Origin: Epiperipatus broadwayi
Taxonomy: Eukaryota > Onychophora > Udeonychophora > Euonychophora > Peripatidae
NCBI GenBank assembly: GCA_028023455.1
Contig: JAQFVV010006341.1
Span: 2,850,001 to 2,914,000 of the forward strand
DNA: 64,000 bases
Reading direction: 5' to 3'
The notes below the pieces were generated by a model. The model was not told the DNA's origin. It worked only from the letters and a program-made list of their open reading frames with translations, and did no database searches. This document shows positions 12,903 to 26,300 of this stretch, piece by piece (position 1 is the stretch's first letter; every line of letters starts with the position of its first letter). The position numbers and the translations under genes were made by a program.

Positions 12903-13186
12903 AGAGTTACCACTCTTAATTTTTAATTTTACAACTATGTTTTTGTAACTAACTCACCAAAGCTTTTAAACCACTAGGGCAAGCTTTTTTCGCTGTCTTG
13001 TGGGTAAAGTTCTCATGATTGGTTGTAGCTTTAAATTGACATGCCTTTGTGGTCAATTTTTATTCGACAGTTTTACATGGTTTTAAAAAATCACTGTAAT
13101 GGAATTACAGTATATGCAACCTTAGAACACGTGCATTTCTATAATGAGTTCAACTATAATTTTTTTCAGCCATGAGGAAAAATTTT

Positions 13187-13204
13187 TTTGTCAGACTGCA
13201 CCAG
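13187..13204 (-). promoter_or_regulatory. Candidate primer binding site
   Basis: Three bases inside the 5' LTR, the - strand reads TGGTGCAGTCTGAC, starting with the TGG that pairs with a tRNA CCA end. The exact tRNA was not assigned. Confidence 0.5.
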
Positions 13205-13207
13205 ATC

Positions 13208-13799
13208 TGTTATGTTTGGCTAGATTTACAGGTTCAGTTCCAAGCCAACTGACAAATGATGATACCACTCAACAATTAATATGTATAATTTATTAGTGAC
13301 AAAAATATACCCACATATTAGTTAATAAAACATATAAATATTGTCTATACAATTTAATGCTGAGGTTGTCATGCTGAGTAATGGAATTCACTTCCAGCTA
13401 CATAAATAGCTTGCCTCGCAAATTTAAGTATAACTCTTCCGGCTGTGGAGTGCAGCTTGCCTCGAATCGGCTGCAAATGTAGCAGTTTCCAATTTTTAGG
13501 TGGACCTGCCTCCCTTCATGGATGCCATGATAATGATTAGAGAAAATATCTTTGTTGGTGGCAGAGGATTTATGGGAGAGCATGTTCCATCGTTCAAGTT
13601 GACAGAAGTAATTGCTCTCTTCCTTGCCTCCAAAAAGACTGACTATTTAATGGCGGATCCTCTATCTTACTGGAAACACTTGGATTATGTGCATGAGCCC
13701 CAATGAATGATTTATCCCCATTGGATAGTGATCGGGTGCTAGCCAATCAGGCAAAGAATCTGGAATAGTCCACTTCTAAAGACAATGTCAGATATGACA
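13208..13799 (-). repeat. 5' LTR (right copy) of the - strand gypsy element
   Basis: This is the direct-repeat partner of the left LTR. It shares blocks such as aattaatatgtataatttat, cctccaaaaag and gactatttaatggc. TG/CA ends are present in the - strand sense. Confidence 0.85.
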
Positions 13800-16064
13800 T
13801 AACCAAATCATAAAACAAAGAAGCACACATAAAAAAAGTCATTTAATCAATTTTCCTCCATGCTTACAAGATTAATCTTTAATTAAAACAATTTTTTTAA
13901 TACCCAAAATAATTTATGAAATCTATAACAGCTTTGATCTCAAAAACAACTTACTTTTAATTTTTTCTCTTTTGATTATTAAGTGAATAAAAATGGAATG
14001 GATTTTTTTTTCTTTTTTGTTTTAAAAATCAATGTGTCTGAACAAAATATTTTTTATATATTGGACCATCTGGAACTGGAGTTATGGAAGTTGAAAGAGA
14101 AAACTTATTCTTGATCTCGCACTTTGGAAGTTAAATATATAACTGGTTATATAGAGAAGAGAAATAAAATTTATTATTAACTTTTAATTTTATTTATAAA
14201 TTATACTATTGGTCAGACCAGGTACTAATTATGGTCACATTTCAAGACCATTAAATCCACTCTTAATTGACTAAAAGGAAATCCTCAATGAATATAGAAT
14301 TGGACTAGGTTTAGGTGCCATCCTGAACACCAGGCAAATCCATGGGAGGAGTTTAAACACTTCAGCATTACTAAGGTTATACAATGATGACTAGCTTGGT
14401 TGAGTACATGATATCTTATATTATTGGCTATCACAATTTGATCCTTTTAAAATAAATAACAGATTCTACAAACAATTCATTCACCTTATGTAAATAGTTT
14501 GCTAAATTTATGAAAAAAGAGAACAGGTTAAATTAACAAATATGCAATAATAATTTATAATTAATCCAATATGTATTCTATTTAAGTTATTACTATCAAA
14601 TAATACAAATATTGGAATTTAGATTATATATATATAAAATAAAACACATAAGTAATTATAATTGTTACTGCATTTAGGTGACCACCTCTAAGAAATGTTC
14701 CGAAAGCCTTTGGTGAAAAGTTTGGGTCTCTTTTGTTAAACTTAACATTTATCAGTCTTTTGATTTACTTCATAATGGATGTTACAGAGTTCAGAGTCCA
14801 TTTCTGGCAGATTTAGGTTCCTTTTTTTTTTTTTATTTTTTTAGACATTAAAGTTTTAAAACTTTTTCAGCTGGCTTAACATTGTAGAAGCACTCGGGTC
14901 ATGTTTCATCACCTATCTATGGATGCACATATTCCATGAGAGAAGATTTCCATTTGATATGTAAAATATAGCAAAGGAAAAATATAACTCAGAAAATGGC
15001 AATTTAAGTTCAGTCACATTCTGGCTTTTGACATATGCTCTTTGGATAATTTTAGGAACTACATTATGTCCAAACAGATGGATACACCTGGGACTTAAGC
15101 GGTGTATCATCAATAAAACTCTACAACACTGGTTTTTATTCATAGCCTGGCTGCTGAATCAATACACAGACTATAAACCTGAGTGAAGAAAGAATGATAA
15201 AAGACCCATAATAAAATTTAGTGATCTTTTATATTCAAATCAACCATTGCCTAAGCTGAGCCTTTCCCCACTTTTTCCTTACTTTGTTTTTATTTTGTTC
15301 ATTAATTTTAATTAAAGAAATACAAACTCTAATCTTTTTAATATCATATCTATAAATGTCTTAATCTGATTAGGTTTTCATTAAATAACAATTTTGTACA
15401 AATTTTTTTATAATTATAACATTCCATAACTAACAAAATAAAACTTAAACTCTTTTAATTTTTTTTAAAAAAAAAAATCATATATTAAACTTCAAACTTT
15501 GAGAAAATATAAGCAATTAATGTTTTAACTACATAGAAAATATTTTGTCTTTTTTTACTTTAAAAAATAAATAAAAACTTTTTCTAACAAAAAGAAATAT
15601 AAACGGTCTTATTTAAAATGTAAATAGTTTTTTTTTTTCATTTAATTTAAAGTAAAATTCCCTTTTTTTTTAACTTGTCAAACTTTTTTTATTTTAAAAA
15701 CTTTCAAAACTTATTGTTTTTAAATAATTGAACTTATACACTACTTTCTTTTTGTAATTCTTTTATGTAACTCACATTTTTTTTAGCGACCTTACAATGT
15801 ACACATAAATGATGTTTTGGTTCTATTTTCTTAATGTTTCAGGTTTTTAAAGTATAAACTAACTCAGATGTGCTTTTGATTCAAAATTGTTCCATTTAAG
15901 TTCATCATTCTTAAGATTCATATCCTTCATTCATTTTCTTTTTTTAAAACTGTTAACACATACTTTATACCATAAGCATGTACTATTATTACTTGGCAGT
16001 GAAACTAACATTTTAATGTATATATTACAAAGAATTCAAGTCATATATCACATGACCTAATTTA

Positions 16065-16150
16065 ACAAGCCAGAAACCGATCTGGAGTTGGGGATATTCT
16101 GCAAAGCTTGTTAAGAGCTTATTTGCGAGCTCTATATACAACATAATGTA
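16065..16150. repeat. Short dispersed repeat, copy 1
   Basis: The block ccagaaaccgatctggagtt ... gttaagagcttatttgc ... ctctatatacaacat recurs at 36.2 kb in the same orientation with scattered changes. It also echoes part of the foldback arms (tctggaaactagtctgggg). Confidence 0.6.
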
Positions 16151-17583
16151 TATATGTATGTAAACACACATGTAAATGAATATAATATTGGCAAGAGATA
16201 TGATAAGAAAAAACAAGTTTTATAACTTTTCTTAATACTTGAATCATGAGATGTAATGATTTATTACTTTACTTACCATGTTATTGATGACTTAAGAATT
16301 ATAGGATTAAGTAATTACTAGAAAAGGCAATGATTCAGTAGTAATTAATTTAATTAGGCCTGTTACCCTAGAAATATATAATTTAATTTTTTTTATATTA
16401 TAGTGGTCCAGATTTATAGCACAAGAAAGTGGATAATCCTGAGAATTAGGGAGAATTCCTATCTAACTCAAGTGTAGATATACGTAATGCACAATAAAAT
16501 AAATATCATAACAAATATAAGAAGTAAATATTTTTACCCACTGCTGCCTGGATATCTTAACTTGGTTACCGAACTTGACTATATCTGAAAATTTCCTTTT
16601 ATATCCTATTAGGTCAAGGAGATACACAAGACTATAATAATCATGAATCTATCTTAAATAACGCCACAGATAATATGATATTGTTTAAAATAAAACTTAT
16701 ATTTCAAAGTACTGGATACAATAAGAGTTTATTATAATCATGATTAATAAAGTTGTACAGAAATTCATGCAGATAATTATGGATAATGGCACTTCAAGAT
16801 GGCCATGAGCTTCAAAATAAAAGAAATGTTACTATAAATCTAGTTATACTTCAAATACAATACAATATTAATTTATCAGTATTGGCTATGAACCTTAGAC
16901 TATAATAAATAATGTGGATTTGAGAAAAAGATATCTAAGTAATCATTAATTATAAATGTATCTTCATGCTTTAAGTAAAGATTAAAAGTCATTTTATCTT
17001 GTGTTTATAGACTAATGGATATCGTATTTCATCATTACAGGTTAATTATTTTGATTATTATACTAACTCTTATCACTTATACTAATCCATGAATCCAGCA
17101 TTGGGTTCATAATTATTGCATCTATCTTGGGTCACTTCTTATAATTAACTCATACATGGATATCATCTCATATATGAGACAATACATGAATGAAACATGA
17201 ACGTATAATTTTTATTATGAATCGAATATACTTCAATTATCTTTGGATGGATAATTTATCTCTATCTAAGAAAAATATCACAAATGTAAATGCCTAACCA
17301 TTAAGAATAGCATGAAAATTGATCAGCCTTACTTCCAAACAAATATAGCTATATAATAATCAAAAGATTCAAAACATTTCACAATGCAGGTCACTAAATA
17401 TTTAAAAGATACATTACTTCAGGCGAATGGATGCTTCATTATGTAATAATAAAAAAAATACAAACTTCTCAACTTATAACTACAGTCTATCAGCAGGAAT
17501 ATCTGGTTATAACCATTTAGGATCATCTATGACCCCTAATATAACAAAATAAGTGGTATAGTACATAGTCATACATGAGAACA

Positions 17584-17620
17584 GTCACATTGGGTATACA
17601 CATATATGTATACATGTGAC
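17584..17620. repeat. Small palindrome
   Basis: gtcacat and gtatacacatatatgtatac followed by atgtgac form a 37-bp hairpin. Confidence 0.5.
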
Positions 17621-17944
17621 AGAAGATATCATCTGCTCTAATTATTAATATTGAACAATAAACAACAGCTTAATTAAAATGTTTATTGAAATCCTTAACA
17701 AAAGTTTTAAATGCGTCTGAATATTAAATATTCAACACAACAATTAGATATGGGAAATATTTTTGATCACATATCAAATTAATGTTCATATATAATAATA
17801 CAAATATGTGCTGATTAAACATGAAATTCCTTATACAGACTATAATTTAAAATTAAGAAATAAAGAAATAAGACATCTAGGTGGGCTTTTATTTGTCTAG
17901 CGATCATTAAACATAAAATCAATCTTTTATTGTTAATCTAACTT

Positions 17945-18080
17945 TCAATTTAGCTCATGTAATTATATGTTATTACGACTTTTAAGGGTGATCTTTTATG
18001 GGCCTCTTCAATTGCAATTTTGCTCATGTAATCATATGTTATTATGACTCTTAAGGGTGTTCTTTTATGGGCCTCTTCAA
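17945..18080. repeat. 68-bp tandem duplication
   Basis: The unit gctcatgtaat(t/c)atatgtta ... gggcctcttcaa occurs twice with about five differences. Confidence 0.75.
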
Positions 18081-19776
18081 GAATTTAAATTATTTTAATG
18101 AAAAATTGTTAATAATTGATATCTTCAATAACCTTTTTATATATTCATGGTTATTTATATTAATATGATTGGTATAGATTATTTCATTGAAATCATTATG
18201 TTTTCATATTTTAATTTGCTCATTTTTCTTTTCTATTAATTTAATAATTGACTTTTAAATGGTTTATAATTTTTTAATGGTTTAAGTTTGTAGTATTCTT
18301 TCAACTTTTTAAAGAATATCCTATAAAAAGATTTGGTGCAGTGGAATGCAACATTCAAATTACCATTTATAAGTTATACTTTGACTTCTAATTATAAAAT
18401 AAAATAATATACAAGTTAGTTTAGATTAAAATGTTTAAATTATTGCACAAACATTCCCACCTCTGTTAAGAGAGAATATATAAATAAATGCTCATGTAAT
18501 GAGAACAATGTTAAATGTGGCATAATAATGACAACAGAGGGATATATTTATAATAATAATAAAAAAAACAACAATATTAAAAACCTTGACAAGAATATTT
18601 GGATTATACATTAATATATAATATGTATAAGATGGAGTGGATAGCTGTAAGACCTTGAAATCTGATTTCAAGTCCCTTCTAATTATATATATATATGAAG
18701 AGTGGAATGAGAATAAGCATGGACATATATAAGTGTGATTGATAAATTTGTAAACCAAGATGAGAAATTTACGTTTATAATTCAAATAAATCATACACAG
18801 ATGGAATCTGGAGTGTAAACATAGCTATGTTTTTGTTATACGGTGTGTGACTTCACTTCCAGTTCACTTTGTAACATGGAAGTTTTTTCTTTTTTAGCCA
18901 AGAGAAATATACAACTTCGGTATTGGCATGCAGAGCTTTCTTTATAGAGAATAGAATTTTTCTTTTTTTTTTTTAAATTTTGTCATGAATCAGTAATGCT
19001 TGAAAATTCCAGAACTGGTGAATTGTAGAATCAGGGTATTTCAGAAGTTCTTTATATTCTGACATAGTTTAAATGTTAATGTGGTGATAGGTTACGCATT
19101 CAGAATTTAATCAGACAACTATTTATTGATAAAAGACATATGGACAATCTTTATGCTGGCCACAAACATTAAACATCAAATGAACAACCAACTGGAGAGG
19201 GTCTGATGTTTTAGCAATGTTCATTATCTTAATCATCCAGCAGCAATTGACATTTTGAACTCTCACAACACATTTTACAAAGGATTTATACAAAATTTTT
19301 TATAGTAGATCTCCAGAAGAATTTCTGATTCATGATTATGAGTACTTTTATTGTCTATATAAGCAGAAGTTTCTACATTTCATTCAATTAAATTTAAACC
19401 CCTCCCCCCATATTTTTTCTTCTGGACATATTTTTATTTATGTTTAGCTTAATAGATATTCTTTTGAAAGTTTCTGCATATTTTGATCTTTATCTATATG
19501 GCAAAAGGCTAGATATACATATTCTGTAACAAAGAAAATTTTTTTATCTTTCCATAAATTGAATTTTTGTCATCCTTTTTTGCTTACATTTAGTTATCAT
19601 AAGAAAAAAAAACTGAATAATATTTAAATGTTAATGAAAAATGTGAATTTAGACTTAAATGTTTTAGAAAATTGACTTTATTTATACTGATTTTTTATAT
19701 ATACACACACACAAGTTTGTCTTACTTAATATAATTTGAGGTTATTTATCTACTGTTTTTTTTTTTCATATGTCAA

Positions 19777-19848
19777 TGCGTTGACCGGGAAGCAAACCCG
19801 GGCCACCTGCTTGGAAGGCAGCTATGCTAACCACTAGACCACCAATGT
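19777..19848 (-). tRNA. tRNA-Gly(UCC)-like sequence, probably a pseudogene
   Basis: The 72-nt - strand sequence has the length and layout of eukaryotic tRNA-Gly(UCC): A-box tggtctagtgg, anticodon arm ctgc/cttccaa/gcag with TCC at the anticodon, and a cccggg-type T stem. Two acceptor pairs are mismatched (positions 1-72 and 3-70). The T-loop/B-box reads ggtttgcttcc rather than ggttcgattcc. It is followed by a short linker and a poly-A run on the - strand, which suggests a retroposed or SINE-associated copy. If transcribed and charged it would read GGA codons, but the B-box damage argues against a working gene. Confidence 0.7.
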
Positions 19849-20251
19849 TTGACATTTACTGTTTTATGTAAAATAGTCTTATATATGACGAAGATACAAA
19901 ATTTACTACCCATGACTTCTAATTCTATAAACTAATGGTTCTAACTGAAAATATTTTTTTTGAATGAAGCCAATGTATGCAAACACATATGTTATTATAC
20001 TTCAGCATATTATAATCATGCAAAAGACATGTGAAAAAGGAAAAGGTTCTCCACTTATGTATTTTGTTCTGAATCAGAACCAATCAGTTGGTCCAGGCCT
20101 GCTTGTCTTACGTCTTTGCTATTCTTATTTAATATTTATCAACATCAAATTATTTACAATTTTATGTGAAAATATCAAACTTAATTCACATATATGTTTT
20201 CCAGATAAATTTTGTTGATGTTAATATTAATGTATATTTTGATTCATTTAG

Positions 20252-20387
20252 CCTCATCCTGTTTTAAGGAAGTTGTTAATCCGAGGAAGTTCAGATATTC
20301 TAAATCTTGCAGTTCATCACACTCCGATGCTGATTCCTCCCATTCCTTGGTCCAATACATCATACGGGGGCTATCTTCTCTCATCAA
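20252..20387 (+). CDS. POLRMT: POLRMT exon a (PMLIPPIPW block)
   Basis: The exon follows a ttcatttag acceptor and ends before gtaag, with one base of a split codon left over. It encodes about 45 residues starting PHPVLRKLL and including TPMLIPPIPWSNTSYGGYLL, the conserved proline-rich block of metazoan POLRMT before the polymerase domain. The preceding exon should end in phase 0; I could not find it in the 20 kb upstream. Confidence 0.92.
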
Positions 20388-23300
20388 GTAAGAATTTTTA
20401 ATTTAAAACAAATTTTCATTTATTTTATTATCTATATAAATAAAAATGTAAATGTTTGTTTGTTCAAAATCTTAAATCTCCGAAAAGTCTTCACCGATTG
20501 CTTTGAAATTTTGGCACAATGTTGCATTCGAATACGCGTGTTTTTATATACCTACTATTATATATATATATATGTGACAGGTAAAAACATGCTTTTTTTG
20601 AAAAAAAACAGTGCTATCTGTTAAACATAAAAGCAACACACGCTATACTAAATATTTTATGATTCCATTTCAGTGTTTCCAATTGCATTGTTAAATTGAA
20701 TTTTCATAGATTTCGATTTATTTTCATTTTGATTTAATTATTTTGTGTGAGAGATTGCAATTCCCAATTCTATTGGCATTTGCAATCACCATCAACAAAG
20801 CTAAGGGCCAATCTTTAGAATTGTGCGGTTTAGATCTAGACATGGATTGCTTCTCACATGGACAATTATATGTTGCATGTTCTAGAGTCAGCAAAATAGA
20901 CAATCTCTATATCTGCACAGACAATCGAACAACAAAAAATATTGTATACCCACAAGCATTGTGAAATTAAACATATTAGAAATGTGCGCTTTCTCTTTTC
21001 TTTCTTTTCCATTTAACCAGACTGAGTCACAGCAACGCATCGCCGGTATGGCTAGTATATATTTATATATATTAATAGTTACTTTAATTTTATTTTGAAA
21101 TAATATTTACTTCTTAATTTTTAAAATAGTGCATATTTGTAGACATTTTTATTTCAGCTATAAATTTATCAGCATAGCTTGCTTAATTTTCCAATAAAAA
21201 AATATTTAAACATCTTTTGAAAACAAATTTTGAAATGATAATCTGATCATTAAATTAAAAATATTATTTTTAAATTTAAGTTGTATTTTTTTTTTTCGAT
21301 TGCAGTCTTTTTGTATTTCTGTGAAAAGAGTCTCTTCAGTATGCTTTAAATAATTAAAGCAAAGATAAATTCAAACTCAGATTTTTATTATATTTGATAA
21401 AATATAATTTTTAAAACATTTTTCATGTTTAATTTATATTTAAGTATCTTTTTTATAGTTCTTATTTATGGCTTATTTTTCTTAAAGAAACACATATATT
21501 AAATAAATCATAATTATCAACAATCTTTATTTTACCCCAAAGTCAGAATAAAAATATCAACAAATTTTATTGCTGAATCTTTCAAGTTAAATTAACATTC
21601 TATGAATAAAGAAAATCATTTTGATTGGATGTTGACCATGATTTTTTATTGGTCCAAGTCATTTTAGATATCCCAATGTTCATTAATGTAGCTCTCTATT
21701 TATCTAGCAATAATTTGATCATTTCAATTTTTTATCATTATATAAATAGAATATAGTATAACGATCGAAATGAAAGTGAAGATCGAATCTAACCGCAAAA
21801 ACAATATCTGCTCTACAAGGCGCCATCTAGGCATTTAAACCTAGAAAAATTTATAGAGTAGGCAGATACGTGCTGTTAAGATTCCACTTTATTTAAATAT
21901 TCCGATTGTTAGCCCAAGTCACTAGCTCAGCGGAGACGCAGAGATAAAAATCTATATCTTAATTTATATCTTAAATATCAATAAATAAAAGCCACTGCCA
22001 GAAATTAACACATAAAAATATTTATTTACGCACATATAAAATCATTCTAAATTCGAGGAATAAGTTTAACCTTTAGATTTTTATATTAACTTGTAAATTT
22101 ACATTTAAAAAGATTTCAATAAGTTTAATTTTTATTTAGTGAGTCGAGTATGAATAGACTATATAGGTCTGTATTTGAAAAGAAAATATTCTTTCCCTTA
22201 TTTAACCTTAGGCCAAAAGTTCGCAGCCAAAACGGCGCCAATCCATCTGATACATTTATGTATTCAATGTAGCATGAAAATACGACAACACAAAATACTG
22301 TACTGTCAGGAATGTCCATCTGAACAGTAAGTAGAATTAGAGAAGACATTGACTCTCCACCAACAGGAATGTTACATCTGTTGGCAAGTAGAACAATAAA
22401 CAAAACTCCATAGGAATGGACTGCGGTCTTCTGCCGACTTACAAACCCATCCATAGGCAAACAGAAGATGTGTGGCGTATATATGCAATCCTGCCCGAAG
22501 CGGATCTCATACTACATCTACAATTACACAAATATATCCAATCCATTGAACCAATTCAACTACGAAATGAATAACCTAAGATTACCCTCCCTTAATATAA
22601 CTTTACAAAGCCATATAGCCATTCACGCCCGACTTAAATTTAACATTTAAATACGTTCGCACAGATTTGTTTAAAAATGTTGGGTATAGATCGATTACAT
22701 AGATTCCACGGTCAAAAACATTTCAAATTAAACATAAATGATCAAAATACAAAATTATTGATACCGACAATCGCAGAGGGAAATTTATAAGTAACCCAAT
22801 AGTATTCACCATAAGATACTTGCGTTGTCACCAATAACTTACAAGACATCCGAATAAATACATTTTAGATACCGTACGGTATCATTATTTATCGAATGTC
22901 TATATATTTTGATCAAATATGAAAACCAAAATATAATTAACCGCGAACGAATCCATGCAAGCATCTATAAACAACTTAAATTTCATGCATTTAAATAATC
23001 TTTACAATAAGAAAAAAAAAAATGGAAATGATGTTTATCAATCGGAAAACATATAAAATTAAACATTATTAATTTGATTTAAAAACTTACAAAAGTCAGA
23101 TAAGAGTCCGTTTTAACATTTAAGTTGGCTTGTTTATCAATTTATAAAACTTGACGAAAGTTCTTAATTGATTTTAATAATTGTTCATTTCATATAGCTT
23201 ATGGTAGAAGAGTCCAGGTTCCTGTTTTTAATTCCCGTGACGCCTCCATTGGAAGATAATGTTCTGGAGATGGCAATAGCTGGTTCAAGGTATCACAGTC

Positions 23301-26300
23301 TTTTCCTTTTTCTTTTTTAAATAGAGAGTGTGGTATGTGCGTCCTACTACAACTCTCAAACACACAACGCTGGAACTGTCCGAAAAAACTGTATTTCCCT
23401 TTTTATATTATCCACACGGATTCAATCAACAAAACGTCACTAATCCATCACTTTCGTTAGGGTCCGAGCCAAGGCTTAGTGCTTCCATTGGTCAAGCTAA
23501 TTTCTCTTTTCTTCTTATCTATCTTTCATCAGATCATTTTAATTATACAAGAGCCCAAGGCTAGTTTGGTTTTCGATCATTCATAAACAATCATTTCCAT
23601 TTACAGATTACATTAATTAATACCTGTTTTTATTTTTAAATCTTGTACTTTTTTTTTTTTTATATAAAAAAGTACGTTCAAATACTTATTTATTTGTTTT
23701 TTTAAAAAAAAATATTTTTAAAGTTTGGCATCTGTGCGAATGTATATACGTTTAACAAACATTTTAATTTTAGCGTTTAGTTTTTTACTTTTATTTGCGA
23801 ACTTTTAAGTTTTTATTTTAAATTAATGTAACAACATATTTATATATCGTTACATATCAGTAAACTTCCTCAAAAAACAAAAACATTAAAAAAAAAAAAG
23901 AATTTACTTAGTGTTAGTAATTACGTTACACAAATTGATTATATATGAAAATTTCAAAAGGACAAAACTTTTTTTTTTTACAAGACAAAACAGTAATTAC
24001 ACACAAATATAATGATTTAAAAAAAAATTGACTGTTGATTCCCTATTACCAGCTAAATTTCTGCCCCTTCCTTCCAAGTTTCATTTCTCCTACCTTTAAC
24101 TATTACTTAAGCCAGTTGAACGATTAGATTTTAATTTAACAAGACTTTTTTTTTTTTTAAAAAAATATGATTTAGATTTATTATTACGTTTTATTTATTA
24201 GTTTTTATTCCTTGAATTTATCATTACATATGCGCAATTTTTCTTACTGGCAGCACTTTTTAAACTGCAACTCCACGTCAATACAACAAATATATTTATA
24301 CTAATTTCAGAAAAAATATTACGGGCATGATTTATTTTCAAAAGTACTAGTGGTTCATTAAACATCTGGCTATAACTTTACGTTAGTACAAAAATGTACT
24401 TATTTCAGAAAAAAAACAACAAATGTTATTTGCATGATTCACTTTTAAAATTCTCAGGGCACTCGTGATTTATTAAAGATAGAAAATTTCATCATCATCA
24501 ATTCCCCTTCTCAGGCTCAATCTCTGAGGTAAGGCCACACTTGGGACGCCAATTATAATGATCGAAATGAAAGTGAAGATCGAATCTAACTGCAAAAACA
24601 ATATCTGCTCTACAAGGCGCCATCTAGGCATTTAAACCTAGAAAAATTTATAGAGTAGGCAGATACGCGCTGTTAAGATTCCACTTTATTTAAATATTCC
24701 GATCGTTAGCCCAAGTCACTAGCTCAGCGGAGACGCAGAGATAAAAATCTATATCTTAATTTATATCTTAAATATCAATAAATAAAAGCCACTGCCAGAA
24801 ATTAACACATAAAAATATTTATTTACGCACATATAAAATCATTCTAAATTCGAGGAATAAGTTTAACCTTTAGATTTTTATATTAACTTGTAAATTTACA
24901 TTTAAAAAGATTTCAATAAGTTTAATTTTTATTTAGTGAGTCGAGTATGAATAGACTATATAGGTCTGTATTTGAAAAGAAAATATTCTTTCCCTTATTT
25001 AACTTTAGGCCAAAAGTTCGCAGCCAAAACGGCACCAATCCATCTGATACATTTATGTATTCAATGTAGCATGAAAATACGACAACACAAAATACTGTAC
25101 TGTCAGGAATGTCCATCTGAACAGTAAGTAGAATTAGAGAAGACATTGACTCTCCACCAACAGGAATGTTACATCTGTTGGCAAGTAGAACAATAAACAA
25201 AACTCCATAGGAATGGACTGCGGTCTTCTGCCGACTTACAAACCCATCCATAGGCAAACAGAAGGTGTGTGGCATATATATGCAATCCTGCCCGAAGCGG
25301 ATCTCATACTACATCTACAATTACACAAATATATCCAATCCATTGAACCAATTCAACTGCGAAATGAATAACCTAAGATTACCCTCCCTTAATATAACTT
25401 TACAAAACCATATAGCCATTCACGCCCGACTTAAATTTAACATTTAAATACGTTCGCACAGATTTGTTTAAAAATGTTGGGTATAGATCGATTACATAGA
25501 TTCCACGGTCAAAAACATTTCAAATTAAACATAAATGATCAAAATACAAAATTATTGATACCGACAATCGCAGAGGGAAATTTATAAGTAACCCAATAGT
25601 ATTCACCATAAGATACTTGCGTTGTCACCAATAACTTAAAAGACATCCGAATAAATACATTTTAGATACCGTACGGTATCATTATTTATCGAATGTCTAT
25701 ATATTTTGATCAAATATGAAAACCAAAATATAATTAACCATGAACGAATCCATGCAAGCGTCTATAAACAACTTAAATTTCATGCATTTAAATAATCTTT
25801 ACAATAAGAAAAAAAAAAAAATGGAAATGATGTTTATCAATCGGAAAATATATAAAATTAAACATTATTAATTTGATTTAAAAACTTACAAAAGTCAGAT
25901 AAGAGTCCGTTTTAACATTTAAGTTGGCTTGTTTATCAATTTATAAAACTTGACGAAAGTTCTTAATTGATTTTAATAATTTTTCATTTCATATAGCTTA
26001 TGGTAGAAGAGTCCAGGTTCCTGTTTTTAATTCCCGCGACACCTCCATTGGAAGATAATGTTCTGGAGATGGCAATAGCTGGTTCAAGGTATCACAGTCT
26101 TTTCCTTTTTCTTTTTTAAATAGAGAGTATGGTATGTGCGTCCTACCACAACTCTCAAACACACAACGCTGGAACTGTCCGAAAAAACTGTATTTCCCTT
26201 TTTATATTATCCACACGGATTCAATCAACAAAACGTCACTAATCCATCACTTTCGTTAGGGTCCGAGCCAAGGCTTAGTGCTTCCATTGGTCAAGCTAAT

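Larger units (their letters stand above)
10204..13799 (-). mobile_element. Ty3/gypsy retrotransposon with both LTRs, most of pol deleted
   Basis: Direct LTRs are at 10204-10838 and 13208-13799. The inner ORFs read on the - strand: a gag tail with a CCHC knuckle (CYRCNEKLHRHTEC), then a protease (LELDTGSAVSIVS), then a short polar C-terminal-like stretch. RT, RNase H and integrase blocks are not recognisable in the roughly 400-600 bp between the protease and the 3' LTR, so most of pol has been lost. The flanks taatc (10199-10203) and taacc (13800-13804) look like a 5-bp target duplication with one change. A candidate primer site and polypurine tract are listed. A foldback copy and 32-bp tandem repeats lie inside. 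LTR divergence indicates an old insertion. Confidence 0.85.
13805..19740. other. AT-rich DNA upstream of the recognised POLRMT exons
   Basis: I looked for upstream POLRMT exons and found none. The stretch holds short repeats listed separately (16065, 17584, 17945) and long poly-A/T runs. ORFs here have low-complexity AT-driven translations. Confidence 0.45.

Noticed and set aside
19964-20218. 84-codon ORF just upstream of exon a as a possible POLRMT exon
   Set aside because: The translation does not resemble POLRMT, and no donor in the right phase was seen.
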